This document shows, one piece after another, positions 14,918 through 23,923 of a stretch of DNA of 26,323 bases (position 1 is the first letter of the stretch; the number at the start of each line of letters is the position of its first letter). Under the pieces are notes generated by a model, which was not told the origin of the DNA, did no database searches, and worked only from the letters and a program-made list of their open reading frames with translations. The stretch covers positions 1 through 26,323 of the forward strand of contig DAOTTW010000054.1 of NCBI GenBank assembly GCA_034437615.1, written 5' to 3'. A program made the position numbers and the translations under genes. The stretch is from DAOTTW01 sp034437615. Lineage in GTDB: Bacteria > Chloroflexota > Anaerolineae > Aggregatilineales > Phototrophicaceae.

Positions 14918-14930
14918 ATCTCAAACATGC

Positions 14931-14958
14931 TTAAGACGTTTGTGTGCTACGATATAGA
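14931..14958 (+). promoter_or_regulatory. Possible promoter of the der-dcd-purE cluster
   Basis: TTAAGA (14931-14936), a 16-base spacer and TATAGA (14953-14958) lie 34 bases before der. Each box matches the consensus at four positions, so this is a weak call. Confidence 0.3.
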
Positions 14959-14992
14959 GCATTTTGAATGACAAGTAGAAAATCAGACGAAC

Positions 14993-16387
14993 ATGGCACG
15001 AAAACCAATTGTCGCCCTGGTGGGCCGCCCCAACGTCGGCAAGAGCACGATGTTTAACCGCCTGGTGGGTGAGCGCGTCGCCGTGACGCACGACATCCCC
15101 GGCACAACCCGCGACCGCCTGATGGGTGAGACCTTCTGGAATGGCATCAACTTCACAATCATCGACACAGGCGGCATTGAGGTCTATCAGCCGAAGGGCA
15201 GCCGCGACGAATCGCCGTTAGCGGAGGGCAGCAAGGACTTCGTGCCGCAGATTGAAGCGCAGGCGATGGCCGCTGTCAACGACGCCGATGCGATTATCAT
15301 GGTGGTGGATACTAAGTTCGGCATCACTGCCGCCGACGAGACCATTGCTGAGGTGCTGCGCCGCACCAATAAGCCTGTGCTGATCGCTGCAAACAAAGCC
15401 GACGAACTTCAGCATCAGGATAGCGCCTATGACTTTTATGCGTTGGGCCTGGGGTCTGTGCATCCGGTCAGCGCTATTCATGGCGTCGGCGTCGGGGATA
15501 TGCTGGACGGCTTGACGGACGAATTGCAGCGCGTCATCAAGAATTCACCGGATATTGGCGAAGATGAGGACGATGAACACCTGCGCATCGCCATCGTAGG
15601 CCGCCCGAACGCAGGCAAAAGCACGCTGCTGAATAAGCTGCTAGGGCAGGAACGCGCTATCGTCAGCCCGCTAGCTGGCACCACACGCGATGCGATTGAT
15701 ACGCAAATTCGCTGGCATGGCCAACCCGTCACACTGATTGATACCGCAGGCATCCGGCGGCGTGGGCGCGTGGAGCCGGGCGTTGAGCAGTTCAGCGTCA
15801 TCCGTGCAATGAAAGCCATTGAGCGCTCTGCGGTGGCCATCCTGGTGATTGATGCCGAACTCGGCGTCACCGAGCAGGATGAGCACATTGCAGGCTATGT
15901 GATCGACGCACATCGCAGCCTGATGTTTGTCGTCAATAAGTGGGATGCCGTCGAAAAAGACGCGCATACCATGCACGACTTTACTCAGAGCATCCGTGAG
16001 CGCCTGCATTTTGTGCCCTACGCGCCGGTTATCTTCATCAGCGCGTTAAACGGCCAGCGTGTGCATCAGGTGCTCGATACAGCCAACCGCATCTATGAGA
16101 ATCGCTTCACGCGCATCCCCACATCAGAGATTAATCAGGTCATCCGCGATGCTGTAGCCAAGCACGCACCGCCAACGAAGGGCATCCGCCGCCTGAAAAT
16201 CTTCTATGGCTCACAGGTGCGCACAAACCCGCCGATTTTCCTGCTGCACATCAACGACCGCAAGCTACTGCACTTCACCTATGAACGCTTCCTGGAAAAT
16301 CAGATTCGGCAGACATACCCGTTTGAGGGCACGCCGCTTCGCCTGAGCTTCCGTGAGCGCACACAAAAAGAGCAGCAAGACGCCTAG
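14993..16387 (+). CDS. der: Ribosome assembly GTPase Der (EngA)
   Basis: This 464-residue tandem GTPase is needed for maturation of the 50S subunit. The first G domain has GRPNVGKS (residues 11-18), DTGG (58-61) and NKAD (134-137). The second has GRPNAGKS (203-210), DTAG and NKWD. A C-terminal KH-like domain (about 375-464) completes the architecture. Compared with E. coli the first switch II region carries a short insertion (YQPKGSRDESPLAEGSK). An acidic linker (GEDEDDEH) joins the G domains. No clear Shine-Dalgarno sequence precedes the ATG. It heads a co-directional cluster with dcd 42 bases downstream. Confidence 0.97.
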   Translation: MARKPIVALVGRPNVGKSTMFNRLVGERVAVTHDIPGTTRDRLMGETFWNGINFTIIDTGGIEVYQPKGSRDESPLAEGSKDFVPQIEAQAMAAVNDADAIIMVVDTKFGITAADETIAEVLRRTNKPVLIAANKADELQHQDSAYDFYALGLGSVHPVSAIHGVGVGDMLDGLTDELQRVIKNSPDIGEDEDDEHLRIAIVGRPNAGKSTLLNKLLGQERAIVSPLAGTTRDAIDTQIRWHGQPVTLIDTAGIRRRGRVEPGVEQFSVIRAMKAIERSAVAILVIDAELGVTEQDEHIAGYVIDAHRSLMFVVNKWDAVEKDAHTMHDFTQSIRERLHFVPYAPVIFISALNGQRVHQVLDTANRIYENRFTRIPTSEINQVIRDAVAKHAPPTKGIRRLKIFYGSQVRTNPPIFLLHINDRKLLHFTYERFLENQIRQTYPFEGTPLRLSFRERTQKEQQDA

Positions 16388-16429
16388 CCACACAACACGA
16401 ACCGACATAACAAAAACCGGAGAAAACCT

Positions 16430-16987
16430 ATGGGCTTATTGGCCGATCATCAGATTCGGGCGCTGTGCCAGGGGGACATGCCGATGATAGAACCGTTTGA
16501 AGAAAGCCTCGTGCGCGCAGGCGTGATCTCGTATGGCTTGTCGTCGTATGGCTATGATATGCGCGTGGCCAACACATTCAAGATTTTCACCAACGTGCAT
16601 TCTGCCATTGTGGACCCGAAAGCCTTCTCGGAAGCGTCATTCGTGGATTACATCGGGGATGTCTGCATCATCCCGCCGAATTCGTTCGCGCTGGCGCATT
16701 CGGTGGAGTATTTTCGCATCCCACGCACTATCTTGGCAATGACTGTTGGCAAAAGCACTTACGCCAGATGTGGTATTATTACAAATATTACAGCTTTTGA
16801 ACCCGAATGGCATGGTCATGTGACCATTGAAATCAGCAATACGACGCCACTACCTGCTAAGATTTACGCCAATGAAGGCATTGCGCAGGTCGTATTTTTC
16901 GAGGCCGACGAGATATGTGAAGTGTCGTATGCGGATCGGAAAGGCAAATACATGGGTCAGCGCGGCGTGACACCACCACGCCTGTAG
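16430..16987 (+). CDS. dcd: dCTP deaminase
   Basis: This 185-residue enzyme of the dUTPase fold converts dCTP to dUTP, a step toward dTMP. The core motif VGKSTYARCGI (about residues 106-116) carries the catalytic Ser and Arg, and TIEISNTTPLP (132-142) the catalytic Glu134. It belongs to the subgroup with KIYANEGIAQ near the end. Whether it also has dUTPase activity, as in bifunctional enzymes, cannot be decided by eye. GGAG precedes the ATG by nine bases. It lies 42 bases after der and 14 bases before purE, which supports one transcript. Confidence 0.96.
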   Translation: MGLLADHQIRALCQGDMPMIEPFEESLVRAGVISYGLSSYGYDMRVANTFKIFTNVHSAIVDPKAFSEASFVDYIGDVCIIPPNSFALAHSVEYFRIPRTILAMTVGKSTYARCGIITNITAFEPEWHGHVTIEISNTTPLPAKIYANEGIAQVVFFEADEICEVSYADRKGKYMGQRGVTPPRL

Positions 16988-17001
16988 ATAGGGCTGAGTA
17001 G

Positions 17002-17493
17002 ATGAGTGAACAAGTGTTGGTCGGTGTCATCATGGGCAGCGATAGCGACCTGCCAACCATGCAGGCCGCCATAGATGTGTTGCGCGAATTCGGTGTGCCG
17101 CATGAAGTACGGGTGGTGTCGGCGCATCGTACCCCGGCAGACATGGCAGACTACGGCCAAACGGCCTATGAGCGCGGCTTGCGCGTCATCATCGCCGGGG
17201 CCGGTGGCGCGGCACATCTGCCGGGCATGGTAGCAGCCTATACGACGCTGCCCGTGATTGGCGTGCCAGTGCAGAGCCGTGCATTAAATGGGCTGGATTC
17301 GCTGCTGTCGATTGTGCAGATGCCGGGTGGCGTCCCGGTCGCGACGGTGGCCATTGGTCAGGCCAAGAATGCCGGGTTGCTGGCTGTGCAGATATTGGCG
17401 ACGCGGGATGAAGCACTGCATCAGCGTATGCTGGCTTACAAGCAATACATGGCCGAGGCATCCCGCCGCAAAAACGACAACCTGACCGACTGA
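17002..17493 (+). CDS. purE: N5-carboxyaminoimidazole ribonucleotide mutase
   Basis: This 163-residue class I PurE moves the carboxyl group of N5-CAIR to give CAIR in purine synthesis. GSDSDLP (12-18), SAHRTP (40-45, His42) and AGAGGAAHLPGM (65-76) form the active site; length is typical. The partner purK is not in the window. It closes the der-dcd-purE run and ends 14 bases from the convergent NifX-family gene. Confidence 0.96.
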   Translation: MSEQVLVGVIMGSDSDLPTMQAAIDVLREFGVPHEVRVVSAHRTPADMADYGQTAYERGLRVIIAGAGGAAHLPGMVAAYTTLPVIGVPVQSRALNGLDSLLSIVQMPGGVPVATVAIGQAKNAGLLAVQILATRDEALHQRMLAYKQYMAEASRRKNDNLTD

Positions 17494-17507
17494 ATGCTAT
17501 GCTTGCA

Positions 17508-17846
17508 TTAGCTTTGTTGTGCGGAAGCTAAATATTCATCTAGCGCTTGCAATGGGTCATCTAATTCAGTCGTGATGACCTCAACGCCTGCACGCTCCAC
17601 TTGCTTGATGTAGAAGCCTGTTAAGCGCGTGATGAACACATTGCAATCATGCAACAAATCGAGTGTCTGTCGTGGGTTGCCGTGCTCTTTCTCAGCCCCC
17701 TGGCCGACGCCGTGTGGGTTGGTGCGCGTTTCGAGCAACTGGCGCGAGCCATCGTAAATCTGATAGACGGGTGACATACCAAAATGCCCATCCCACATCG
17801 TACCATCCTGTGTAACGCCAACCGCGATACGTTTTTCTTCTGCCAT
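17508..17846 (-). CDS. NifX/NifB-family (FeMo-cofactor binding-like) small protein
   Basis: This 112-residue protein fits the dinitrogenase iron-molybdenum cofactor family in length and in its opening: IAVGVTQDG followed by GHFGMSPVYQIYD, then RTNPHG and a second half with HDCNVFITRLTGFYIKQVERAGVEVI. In nitrogen fixers this fold carries cofactor clusters; in many non-fixers it is an orphan of unknown, probably metal- or cluster-related, role. No other nitrogenase gene is here, so nitrogen fixation should not be inferred. The Cys in HDC and the His residues are possible ligands. AAAGGG lies eight bases before the ATG. It is convergent with purE and divergent from polA. Confidence 0.75.
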   Translation of the reverse strand: MAEEKRIAVGVTQDGTMWDGHFGMSPVYQIYDGSRQLLETRTNPHGVGQGAEKEHGNPRQTLDLLHDCNVFITRLTGFYIKQVERAGVEVITTELDDPLQALDEYLASAQQS

Positions 17847-17986
17847 GAATAGCCCTTTTTATGCAGCACAAAGACGACCAAAAACAGTTTGACTGGCATA
17901 TCCTAACATGTACCAGCAGCAAGCGTCTATGGGTAGCGGGGTGCATTTCATCCTGGCTCATGTGCAAAAAGTGTGATTTGTAGCTC

Positions 17987-18014
17987 TGTAGGGGCGCAGT
18001 ACGCTGCGCCCAGT
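17987..18014. repeat. Intergenic hairpin element (copy B)
   Basis: TGTAG is followed by GGGCGCAG, the tetraloop TACG and CTGCGCCC (17992-18011), a perfect 8-bp stem, and then AGT. Spacing, loop size and the leading TGTAGGGG match copy C at 20911. It lies in the divergent gap between the NifX-family gene and polA, where a terminator has no obvious use. The rest of that 276-base gap shows only the polA promoter. Confidence 0.6.
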
Positions 18015-18084
18015 ATAACGAGACATGGCAACCCGATTCGATGTACAGCCTGCTATGGCTGTTGCTGTTTTCGCCCGCAAGCTG

Positions 18085-18093
18085 TGCTATAAT
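18085..18093 (+). promoter_or_regulatory. polA: Extended -10 promoter of polA
   Basis: TGCTATAAT (18085-18093) combines a perfect -10 box with the TGn extension, which can make up for a missing -35; none matches well at 16-18 bases upstream. Transcription would begin near 18100, just before either possible polA start. Confidence 0.5.
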
Positions 18094-18122
18094 CGCCCGT
18101 ATGTTCGTCAATTAAGAGACCA

Positions 18123-20903
18123 ATGCAAAGTCAGAATGGGACGATTATGGCAAATCAGGTGCTATACCTCATTGATGGGCACGCGGTCGCCTATCGCCAA
18201 TACTTCGCGCTGGATGCGGCGGGTTTTTCCACCAAAGCAGGCGAGCCAACCAACGCGGTTTTTGGCTTCACACGGACGCTGCTAGACATCCTCGAACACG
18301 AAAAGCCTAAATACCTCGCTGTCGCCTTCGATCAAGGCTTAAGCGGGCGCGATGAGGTCTATGGCGAATATAAAGCGACCCGCGATAAAATGCCGGACGA
18401 ACTAGACGTACAGATTAAGCGCCTATATCAGCTTGTGAAGGCCTTCAGCATCCCTACGCTGGTGCTAGCGGGCTACGAAGCAGATGATGTGATCGGCACG
18501 ATTTCACGTCAGGCGCAGCAACAAAACCTCGATGTGCATATCATCACCGGCGATAAAGACCTGCTGCAATTGCTGACGCCTAACGTGCGCATCCAATTGC
18601 CCAAGCGCGGCAAGCGCGATGTCGTCTACGATCTGAAGCTATTCGAAGATGAATACGGCCTGACGCCGCAGCAATTCATCGACCTGAAAGGGCTGATGGG
18701 CGACACATCCGACAACATCCCCGGCATCAAGGGCATCGGCGCGAAAACAGGTACCAAACTGCTGCAACAATTCGACACGCTGGAAGGCATCTACGAGAAT
18801 TTAGACAGCCTGAAAGGTAAGCAGCTAGAGCGCCTGCAAGAAGGGCGCGAACTGGCCTTTATGAGCCGTGAATTGGCCCGTATCCGCACCGATTTACCGC
18901 TAAAATTAGACGTAAAGCAGTGCGTAGCGCAGGATTACGACGCGGGCGAAGTGGCCGAACTCTTCAGGGAATTAGAGTTTCGCAGCTTTCTTGACCGCCT
19001 GCGCAACCATGACATGAGGCAATTGCCGCTGTTCGGGGGTGCGGATGGTGTGGATATTGAAGGATCGGAGCCACTGGAAGGCGACACGTTCCCGACGACC
19101 ATTGTGCAGGATAAAGACGCGCTGGATGCGCTGGTTGCGGTGCTCAACAACGCAAAGGCCATCGCATTCGATACGGAGACGACCAGCACGGATGTTATGT
19201 CGGCGCGTCTGGTGGGCATTTCGTTGGCGATTGATGACGAAAGCGGCTATTACATCCCGGTGGGGCACGATGACGGTCTCGGTATGCAAATCGCGCTGGA
19301 CTTTGTGCTTGACGCGCTACGTGGCCCACTGACGGACCCCAATATTCTCAAGTATGCACACAATGCCACCTATGACCTGCTGATGTTGCAACGCTACGGC
19401 ATTGATGTACAGCCTATTACATTTGATACGATGCTGGCGGAATGGATACGCGACCCCAACAGTAAATTCCTGAGCCTGAAGAACTTCGCACGGCAGTATC
19501 TTGAGATTGACATGGTGGAGATAGATCAGCTTATCGGCAAGGGCAAAAATCAGAAGTCGATGGCCACAATTGAAATTGAGCGCGTCGCGCCCTATGCCGG
19601 GTCGGATGCCGTTGTCACCCTGAAAGCCGTTGATTTCCTGTCGAAAGAAATCGCAGAGGACGGCAATCAGGCGATTTTCGAGCGCCTGGAAATGCCCATT
19701 GTGCCCGTGATTGCGGCGATGGAGCGTGCGGGCATTGTGTTGGATGTCGGCCATCTGCGGCAGATGAGCGATGAACTGGCAAACCGACTCGCTGCGCTGG
19801 AAGATGACATTGCCGACCATGCCGGCAGACGCTTTAACATCAACAGCCCCAAGCAACTCAACAACGTCCTGTTCGACCAACTGAAGCTGCCCGTTGAAGG
19901 GCTGAAAAAGACCCTACATGGCTACAGCACCGACGCCACAACCTTAGAGGTGCTGCGCGACCAGCACCCGATCATTGCGCGTATTCTGGACTATCGCGAA
20001 CTGGCTAAGCTCAAAAGCACCTATGTGGATGCCTTGCCCGAACTGATTAACGATGAGACGGGCCGCGTCCACACCAGCTACAATCAGACGGGCACAAACA
20101 CCGGGCGCTTCAGCAGCAGCAACCCGAACCTGCAAAATATCCCCATCCGCACTGAATTAGGGCGTGAGGTGCGCCGTGCAATCGTCGCGCCGCGTGGCCA
20201 CGTGCTGCTGGGTGTGGATTACAGCCAGATTGAATTGCGCGTCATGGCACACATCAGCCAGGACGAAACGTTGATTGCCGCCTTCAAGCGCGGTGAGGAC
20301 ATTCACCGGGCTACAGCCGCCGCCGTTTATAGGATCAACGCTGAGGACGTGACCTACGAACAGCGCAGTTTTGCCAAGCGCGTGAATTTCGGCCTGATGT
20401 ATGGCATGGGATACTTCCGGCTGGCACGCGATAGCGACTTGACGCAATCTGAAGCGCGTAAATTCATCGAGACATACTTCGAACAGCTACCCGGCGTCAA
20501 AAAATACATTGACGAAACGCAGGCATTCGCAAGTGAGCACCATTACACCAAGACGCTGATGGACCGCAAGCGCACGTACCCAGTGCTGATGAACAAGGGC
20601 GACCATCAGGCCGTACAGAGTGCATTGCGTGCTGCTATCAACATGCCCATTCAGGGCACCGCAGCGGACATCCTGAAGGTGGCCATGATTAACCTGTACA
20701 AGCGTTTAGGGCAGGGTGGCTACAAGGCGCGTATGGTGTTGCAGGTGCATGATGAACTCGTGCTGGAGGTGCCGGAAAACGAGTTGGCGGCTGTGTCGAA
20801 GCTGGTAGTAGAGACGATGGAATCCGCGTTTGAATTGGTGGTGCCGCTGGTCGCGAATGCGGAGTATGGCCCTAATTGGCGCGATATGGAACCTGTAGAA
20901 TAG
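18123..20903 (+). CDS. polA: DNA polymerase I with 5' nuclease and proofreading domains
   Basis: This 926-residue enzyme fills gaps and removes RNA primers during replication and repair. The 5' nuclease (about 10-300) has LIDGHAVAYR, YEADD, TGDKDLLQL and GDTSDNIPGIKG. The 3'-5' exonuclease (about 320-510) keeps its acidic residues (FDTETTSTD near 350, AHNATYDLL, YAGSDAV), so proofreading appears active, unlike in Taq polymerase. The polymerase has motif A DYSQIELRV (Asp699), motif B RSFAKRVNFGLMYGMG and motif C QVHDELV (Asp877). The start could also be ATG 18147 (MANQVLYLIDGH), closer to homologues; neither has a strong Shine-Dalgarno sequence. It appears to be a single-gene unit with the extended -10 promoter. 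Confidence 0.97.
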   Translation: MQSQNGTIMANQVLYLIDGHAVAYRQYFALDAAGFSTKAGEPTNAVFGFTRTLLDILEHEKPKYLAVAFDQGLSGRDEVYGEYKATRDKMPDELDVQIKRLYQLVKAFSIPTLVLAGYEADDVIGTISRQAQQQNLDVHIITGDKDLLQLLTPNVRIQLPKRGKRDVVYDLKLFEDEYGLTPQQFIDLKGLMGDTSDNIPGIKGIGAKTGTKLLQQFDTLEGIYENLDSLKGKQLERLQEGRELAFMSRELARIRTDLPLKLDVKQCVAQDYDAGEVAELFRELEFRSFLDRLRNHDMRQLPLFGGADGVDIEGSEPLEGDTFPTTIVQDKDALDALVAVLNNAKAIAFDTETTSTDVMSARLVGISLAIDDESGYYIPVGHDDGLGMQIALDFVLDALRGPLTDPNILKYAHNATYDLLMLQRYGIDVQPITFDTMLAEWIRDPNSKFLSLKNFARQYLEIDMVEIDQLIGKGKNQKSMATIEIERVAPYAGSDAVVTLKAVDFLSKEIAEDGNQAIFERLEMPIVPVIAAMERAGIVLDVGHLRQMSDELANRLAALEDDIADHAGRRFNINSPKQLNNVLFDQLKLPVEGLKKTLHGYSTDATTLEVLRDQHPIIARILDYRELAKLKSTYVDALPELINDETGRVHTSYNQTGTNTGRFSSSNPNLQNIPIRTELGREVRRAIVAPRGHVLLGVDYSQIELRVMAHISQDETLIAAFKRGEDIHRATAAAVYRINAEDVTYEQRSFAKRVNFGLMYGMGYFRLARDSDLTQSEARKFIETYFEQLPGVKKYIDETQAFASEHHYTKTLMDRKRTYPVLMNKGDHQAVQSALRAAINMPIQGTAADILKVAMINLYKRLGQGGYKARMVLQVHDELVLEVPENELAAVSKLVVETMESAFELVVPLVANAEYGPNWRDMEPVE

Positions 20904-20910
20904 ATTATGT

Positions 20911-20978
20911 TGTAGGGGTTTGGCGCACCAAACCCAGGGCACAGCGATGCCGGGGGCGCAATGCATTGCGCCCCTACG
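20911..20978. repeat. Composite multi-hairpin element (copies C and D)
   Basis: The element fills almost the whole 83-base gap between the convergent polA and gcvPB genes. Outer inverted ends are GTAGGGG (20912-20918) and CCCCTAC (20971-20977). Inside are three structures: GGGTTTGG-CGCA-CCAAACCC (20916-20935), a short GGCA/TGCC stem (about 20938-20951) and a perfect 22-base palindrome of arms GGGGCGCAATG and CATTGCGCCCC (20953-20974). The first hairpin has the same plan as copies A and B; the palindrome is the plan in inverted orientation. There is no T run. It may end transcription from both sides or be a small non-autonomous repeat. Confidence 0.65.
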
Positions 20979-20986
20979 GGCGTATC

Positions 20987-22531
20987 TTAATCCCCCGCAG
21001 CAGGTAGCGCAGGCTTACAGCACAACACCAACTCCTTCGCGGCCTTCACTTCATCGACGCGGCGCGTGGGGGCGTTGTGTGGTGCGTTGTGCAACAATTG
21101 CGGGTTCGTCCTGGCTTCTTCGGCAATCAGCTTCATCACACGGATGAACTCATCCAGCGTGGCGCGGGTTTCGGTCTCGGTTGGCTCGATCAAGAGCGCT
21201 TCCGGTACGATCAGCGGGAAGTAATTCGTGGGTGGATGAATGCCGTAATCAATCAGGCGCTTGCCGATGTCCAGCGCGTGAATGTCCTCTGTGCCCTCGA
21301 TGCGCCCTTCGATCACGAATTCATGGCCACAATAGCGCGGGTACGGCACCTTGTAGGTATCCAGCAGGTTGGCGCGTAGGTAATTCGCATTCAACACCGC
21401 ATGACGCGAGACCTCATGCAAGCCTGACGCCCCATAAACGCGGATGTAGGCATAGGCGCGGACGTGCATCCCGAAGTTGCCATGAAATGCCTTAAGCTGC
21501 CCGATGGATTTTTCCGGCATCTTGAAGCCGTACAGCGGCGCATCGTAACCGTCCTCTGCCTCCGGGTTGGCGTCTTCGACAATCTCGACAATCGGACCGG
21601 GCAGGTACGGCACCAGCTTTTCACCCACACCCACCGGACCGCTGCCGGGGCCGCCGCCACCATGCGGCGTGCTGAACGTCTTGTGCAGGTTGTAGTGCAT
21701 TACATCAAAACCCAGTTCACCCGGCTTGATGACGCCCAGCAGCGCGTTCATGTTCGCACCATCCATATACATCAGGCCGCCAACCGCGTGCACTATGTCG
21801 ATGATTTCCAGAATCGGTTCTTCAAACAGGCCCAGCGTATTCGGCACCGTAATCATCATGCCTGCGATCTGGTCGCCTTGCTCGTCACAGACCTTGCGCA
21901 GCGCATCTACGTCCACATTGCCCTTGTTATCCGAAGGCAGTTCAACCGCTTCAAAGCCTGCCATCGTGACCGTTGCCGGGTTGGTGCCGTGTGCGCTGTT
22001 CGGCACGATAATTTTGGTGCGCTGCGTGTCGCCATGATCCAGGTGATACTTGCGGATCATCAGAATGCCTGCAAATTCACCCTGCGCGCCGGCTGCCGGG
22101 GCTAAACTGACTGCCTCAAAGCCGCTGATCTCTGCCAGCCATTGCTGCAACTGATGCATCAGAGCCAGCGCGCCCTGTGCCCCCTCGCTATCGGTGGCCG
22201 GGTGCAGATGCGCAAAGCCGGGGTAACGGGCCACATCTTCATTAACGCGGGGATTGTATTTCATCGTGCAAGAGCCAAGCGGATAGAAGCCCTTGTCGAT
22301 GGCGTGGTTCAGTTGGCTCAGCCGCAGGAAGTGGCGCACCACCTGCAACTCGCTGACCTCTGGCAAGGGCAACTCATCGCGCAGCAGGTCGCTATCCGGC
22401 AATTGCGCCTGTGGTACGTCCAGTTCAGGCAGGTTGGCCCCTTCACGGCCCGCTTCGCTCAGGTCGTAAATCAGCGGTTCCAGCACGTCTGTATCGCTTG
22501 TCTGTGTGGGTTGTTCCAGTGTCAATACCAT
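20987..22531 (-). CDS. gcvPB: Glycine dehydrogenase (decarboxylating) subunit 2
   Basis: This 514-residue protein is the PLP-binding half of the two-subunit P-protein, which decarboxylates glycine and passes the aminomethyl group to lipoyl-GcvH. The PLP lysine is Lys284 in NLHKTFSTPHGGGGPG. Other family stretches are GFYPLGSCTMKYNPR, APAAGAQGEFAG and NSAHGTNPA. The length is usual for subunit 2. Its start overlaps the gcvPA stop by one base (TAATG), which implies coupled translation and matched amounts of the two subunits. Confidence 0.97.
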   Translation of the reverse strand: MVLTLEQPTQTSDTDVLEPLIYDLSEAGREGANLPELDVPQAQLPDSDLLRDELPLPEVSELQVVRHFLRLSQLNHAIDKGFYPLGSCTMKYNPRVNEDVARYPGFAHLHPATDSEGAQGALALMHQLQQWLAEISGFEAVSLAPAAGAQGEFAGILMIRKYHLDHGDTQRTKIIVPNSAHGTNPATVTMAGFEAVELPSDNKGNVDVDALRKVCDEQGDQIAGMMITVPNTLGLFEEPILEIIDIVHAVGGLMYMDGANMNALLGVIKPGELGFDVMHYNLHKTFSTPHGGGGPGSGPVGVGEKLVPYLPGPIVEIVEDANPEAEDGYDAPLYGFKMPEKSIGQLKAFHGNFGMHVRAYAYIRVYGASGLHEVSRHAVLNANYLRANLLDTYKVPYPRYCGHEFVIEGRIEGTEDIHALDIGKRLIDYGIHPPTNYFPLIVPEALLIEPTETETRATLDEFIRVMKLIAEEARTNPQLLHNAPHNAPTRRVDEVKAAKELVLCCKPALPAAGD

Positions 22532-23868
22532 TACGATAAGCTCCTAAGTGTCTCTACCAGTGCATCAATCTCATCACGGCTGTTCATTTCGGTCACGCAG
22601 ACCAGCATCGCATCACCAAGTTCAGGATATTCTTCGGAGAGGTCGTAGCCGCCGATAATGCCGTTATCCAGCAGGGCGGCGTTAATCTCGCTGACCGGGC
22701 GCGGCGTCTCCACAACAAATTCATTAAAGAAAGCGCTGTGGGCATCCACGCTGAAGCCCTTTAGCTTGCTGATCTGGTCGGCGGCGTAGTGCGCTTTGTG
22801 GTAATTCAGCAGCGCGACCTTGCGCATACCCTGCTTGCCCATCAGCGAGAGATACACAGAGGCGGCAGTGGCCATCAATCCCTGATTGGTGCAGATATTG
22901 CTGCTGGCTTTCTCGCGCTTGATGTCCTGTTCGCGGGGGCGCAGCGTCATCACATAAGCGCGTTTGCCCTCGGCATCTTGCGTTTCACCGATGATGCGGC
23001 CCGCGATCTTGCGCACATACTTTTGTAGCGTCGCAAAGTAGCCGACGTATGGCCCACCAAAGCTCAGCGGCACGCCCAACGGTTGCGCCTCACCGACGAC
23101 GATATCCGCGCCCATCGCGCCTGGGCTTTGCAGCATCCCAAGCGCAAGCGGGTTTGCGACCACACACAGCAACGCGCCAGCCTCGTGCACGGTATCCGCT
23201 AGTGCCTGCAAATTCTCGATCTCGCCCAGGAAATTCGGATACTGCACCGCCAGCATCGCCGTATCATCATCCAGCAGTGCGACTAACTCACCTAAATCAA
23301 GCAGCTCGTCATCACCGACCAGGCGCACATCGCGCCCCTGGTGATAGGTACGCACCACGCGCCGATATTGCGGGTTAATGCCCCGGCTCAGGATGATCTT
23401 GTTGCGTTTGCGGGCCACTTGCCGGCTCATCGTCACGGCTTCGGCCAGGCTGGTCGCGCCGTCGTAGTGGCTGGCGTTGGCTGCGTCCATGCCCGTCAGC
23501 GCACACATCATGCTCTGATACTCATAAACGGCCTGTAGCGTGCCCTGCGATACTTCCGGTTGATACGGTGTGTAGGCGGTCAGGAATTCGCCGCGCAAGA
23601 TCACATGGTTGACTACGGATGGCACAAAGTGATGATAGGCCCCGGCACCCCGAAACAACGCAAAATCCCCGGCGTGCTCGTTGGCTTCGCTCAGGGCCTT
23701 CATTTCGGCGGTGACCTCTAGCTCGCTCATGGGTTTGGGCAAGTTCAGGCTAGGGAAGCGGTGCGTCTCCGGCACGGCCTCGAAGAGTTCTTCGATTGTG
23801 GCGACACCGATAGCAGAGAGCATCTGCTGCCGCTCTTGCTCGGTGTGTGGAATGTATCCCATCGTCAT
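22531..23868 (-). CDS. gcvPA: Glycine dehydrogenase (decarboxylating) subunit 1
   Basis: This 445-residue protein is the N-terminal half of the split P-protein. Recognisable stretches are MGYIPHTEQERQQML at the start, FRGAGAYHHFVPSVV, TAYTPYQPEVSQGTLQ, YDGATSLAEA and SNICTNQGLMA near the end. It pairs with GcvPB to form the active enzyme. Two start codons lie two residues apart (23868 and 23862); AAAGGC is a fair Shine-Dalgarno sequence for the first. It follows gcvH by 55 bases in the same operon. Confidence 0.97.
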   Translation of the reverse strand: MTMGYIPHTEQERQQMLSAIGVATIEELFEAVPETHRFPSLNLPKPMSELEVTAEMKALSEANEHAGDFALFRGAGAYHHFVPSVVNHVILRGEFLTAYTPYQPEVSQGTLQAVYEYQSMMCALTGMDAANASHYDGATSLAEAVTMSRQVARKRNKIILSRGINPQYRRVVRTYHQGRDVRLVGDDELLDLGELVALLDDDTAMLAVQYPNFLGEIENLQALADTVHEAGALLCVVANPLALGMLQSPGAMGADIVVGEAQPLGVPLSFGGPYVGYFATLQKYVRKIAGRIIGETQDAEGKRAYVMTLRPREQDIKREKASSNICTNQGLMATAASVYLSLMGKQGMRKVALLNYHKAHYAADQISKLKGFSVDAHSAFFNEFVVETPRPVSEINAALLDNGIIGGYDLSEEYPELGDAMLVCVTEMNSRDEIDALVETLRSLS

Positions 23869-23923
23869 GCTGATTTTTTGCCTTTAGCTACCGATAAATG
23901 TTGTTCTAAAGCCATCCAGTTAA

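Noticed and set aside
17861..17983. 40-codon frame on the plus strand with several Cys residues, ending just before hairpin B
   Set aside because: It has no Shine-Dalgarno sequence and no nearby promoter, and its composition is unremarkable; too short to support without conservation data.
21464..22105. Open frame of 213 codons on the plus strand
   Set aside because: It is antisense to gcvPB and rich in His, Arg and Gln, typical of a mirror frame in a GC-rich gene.
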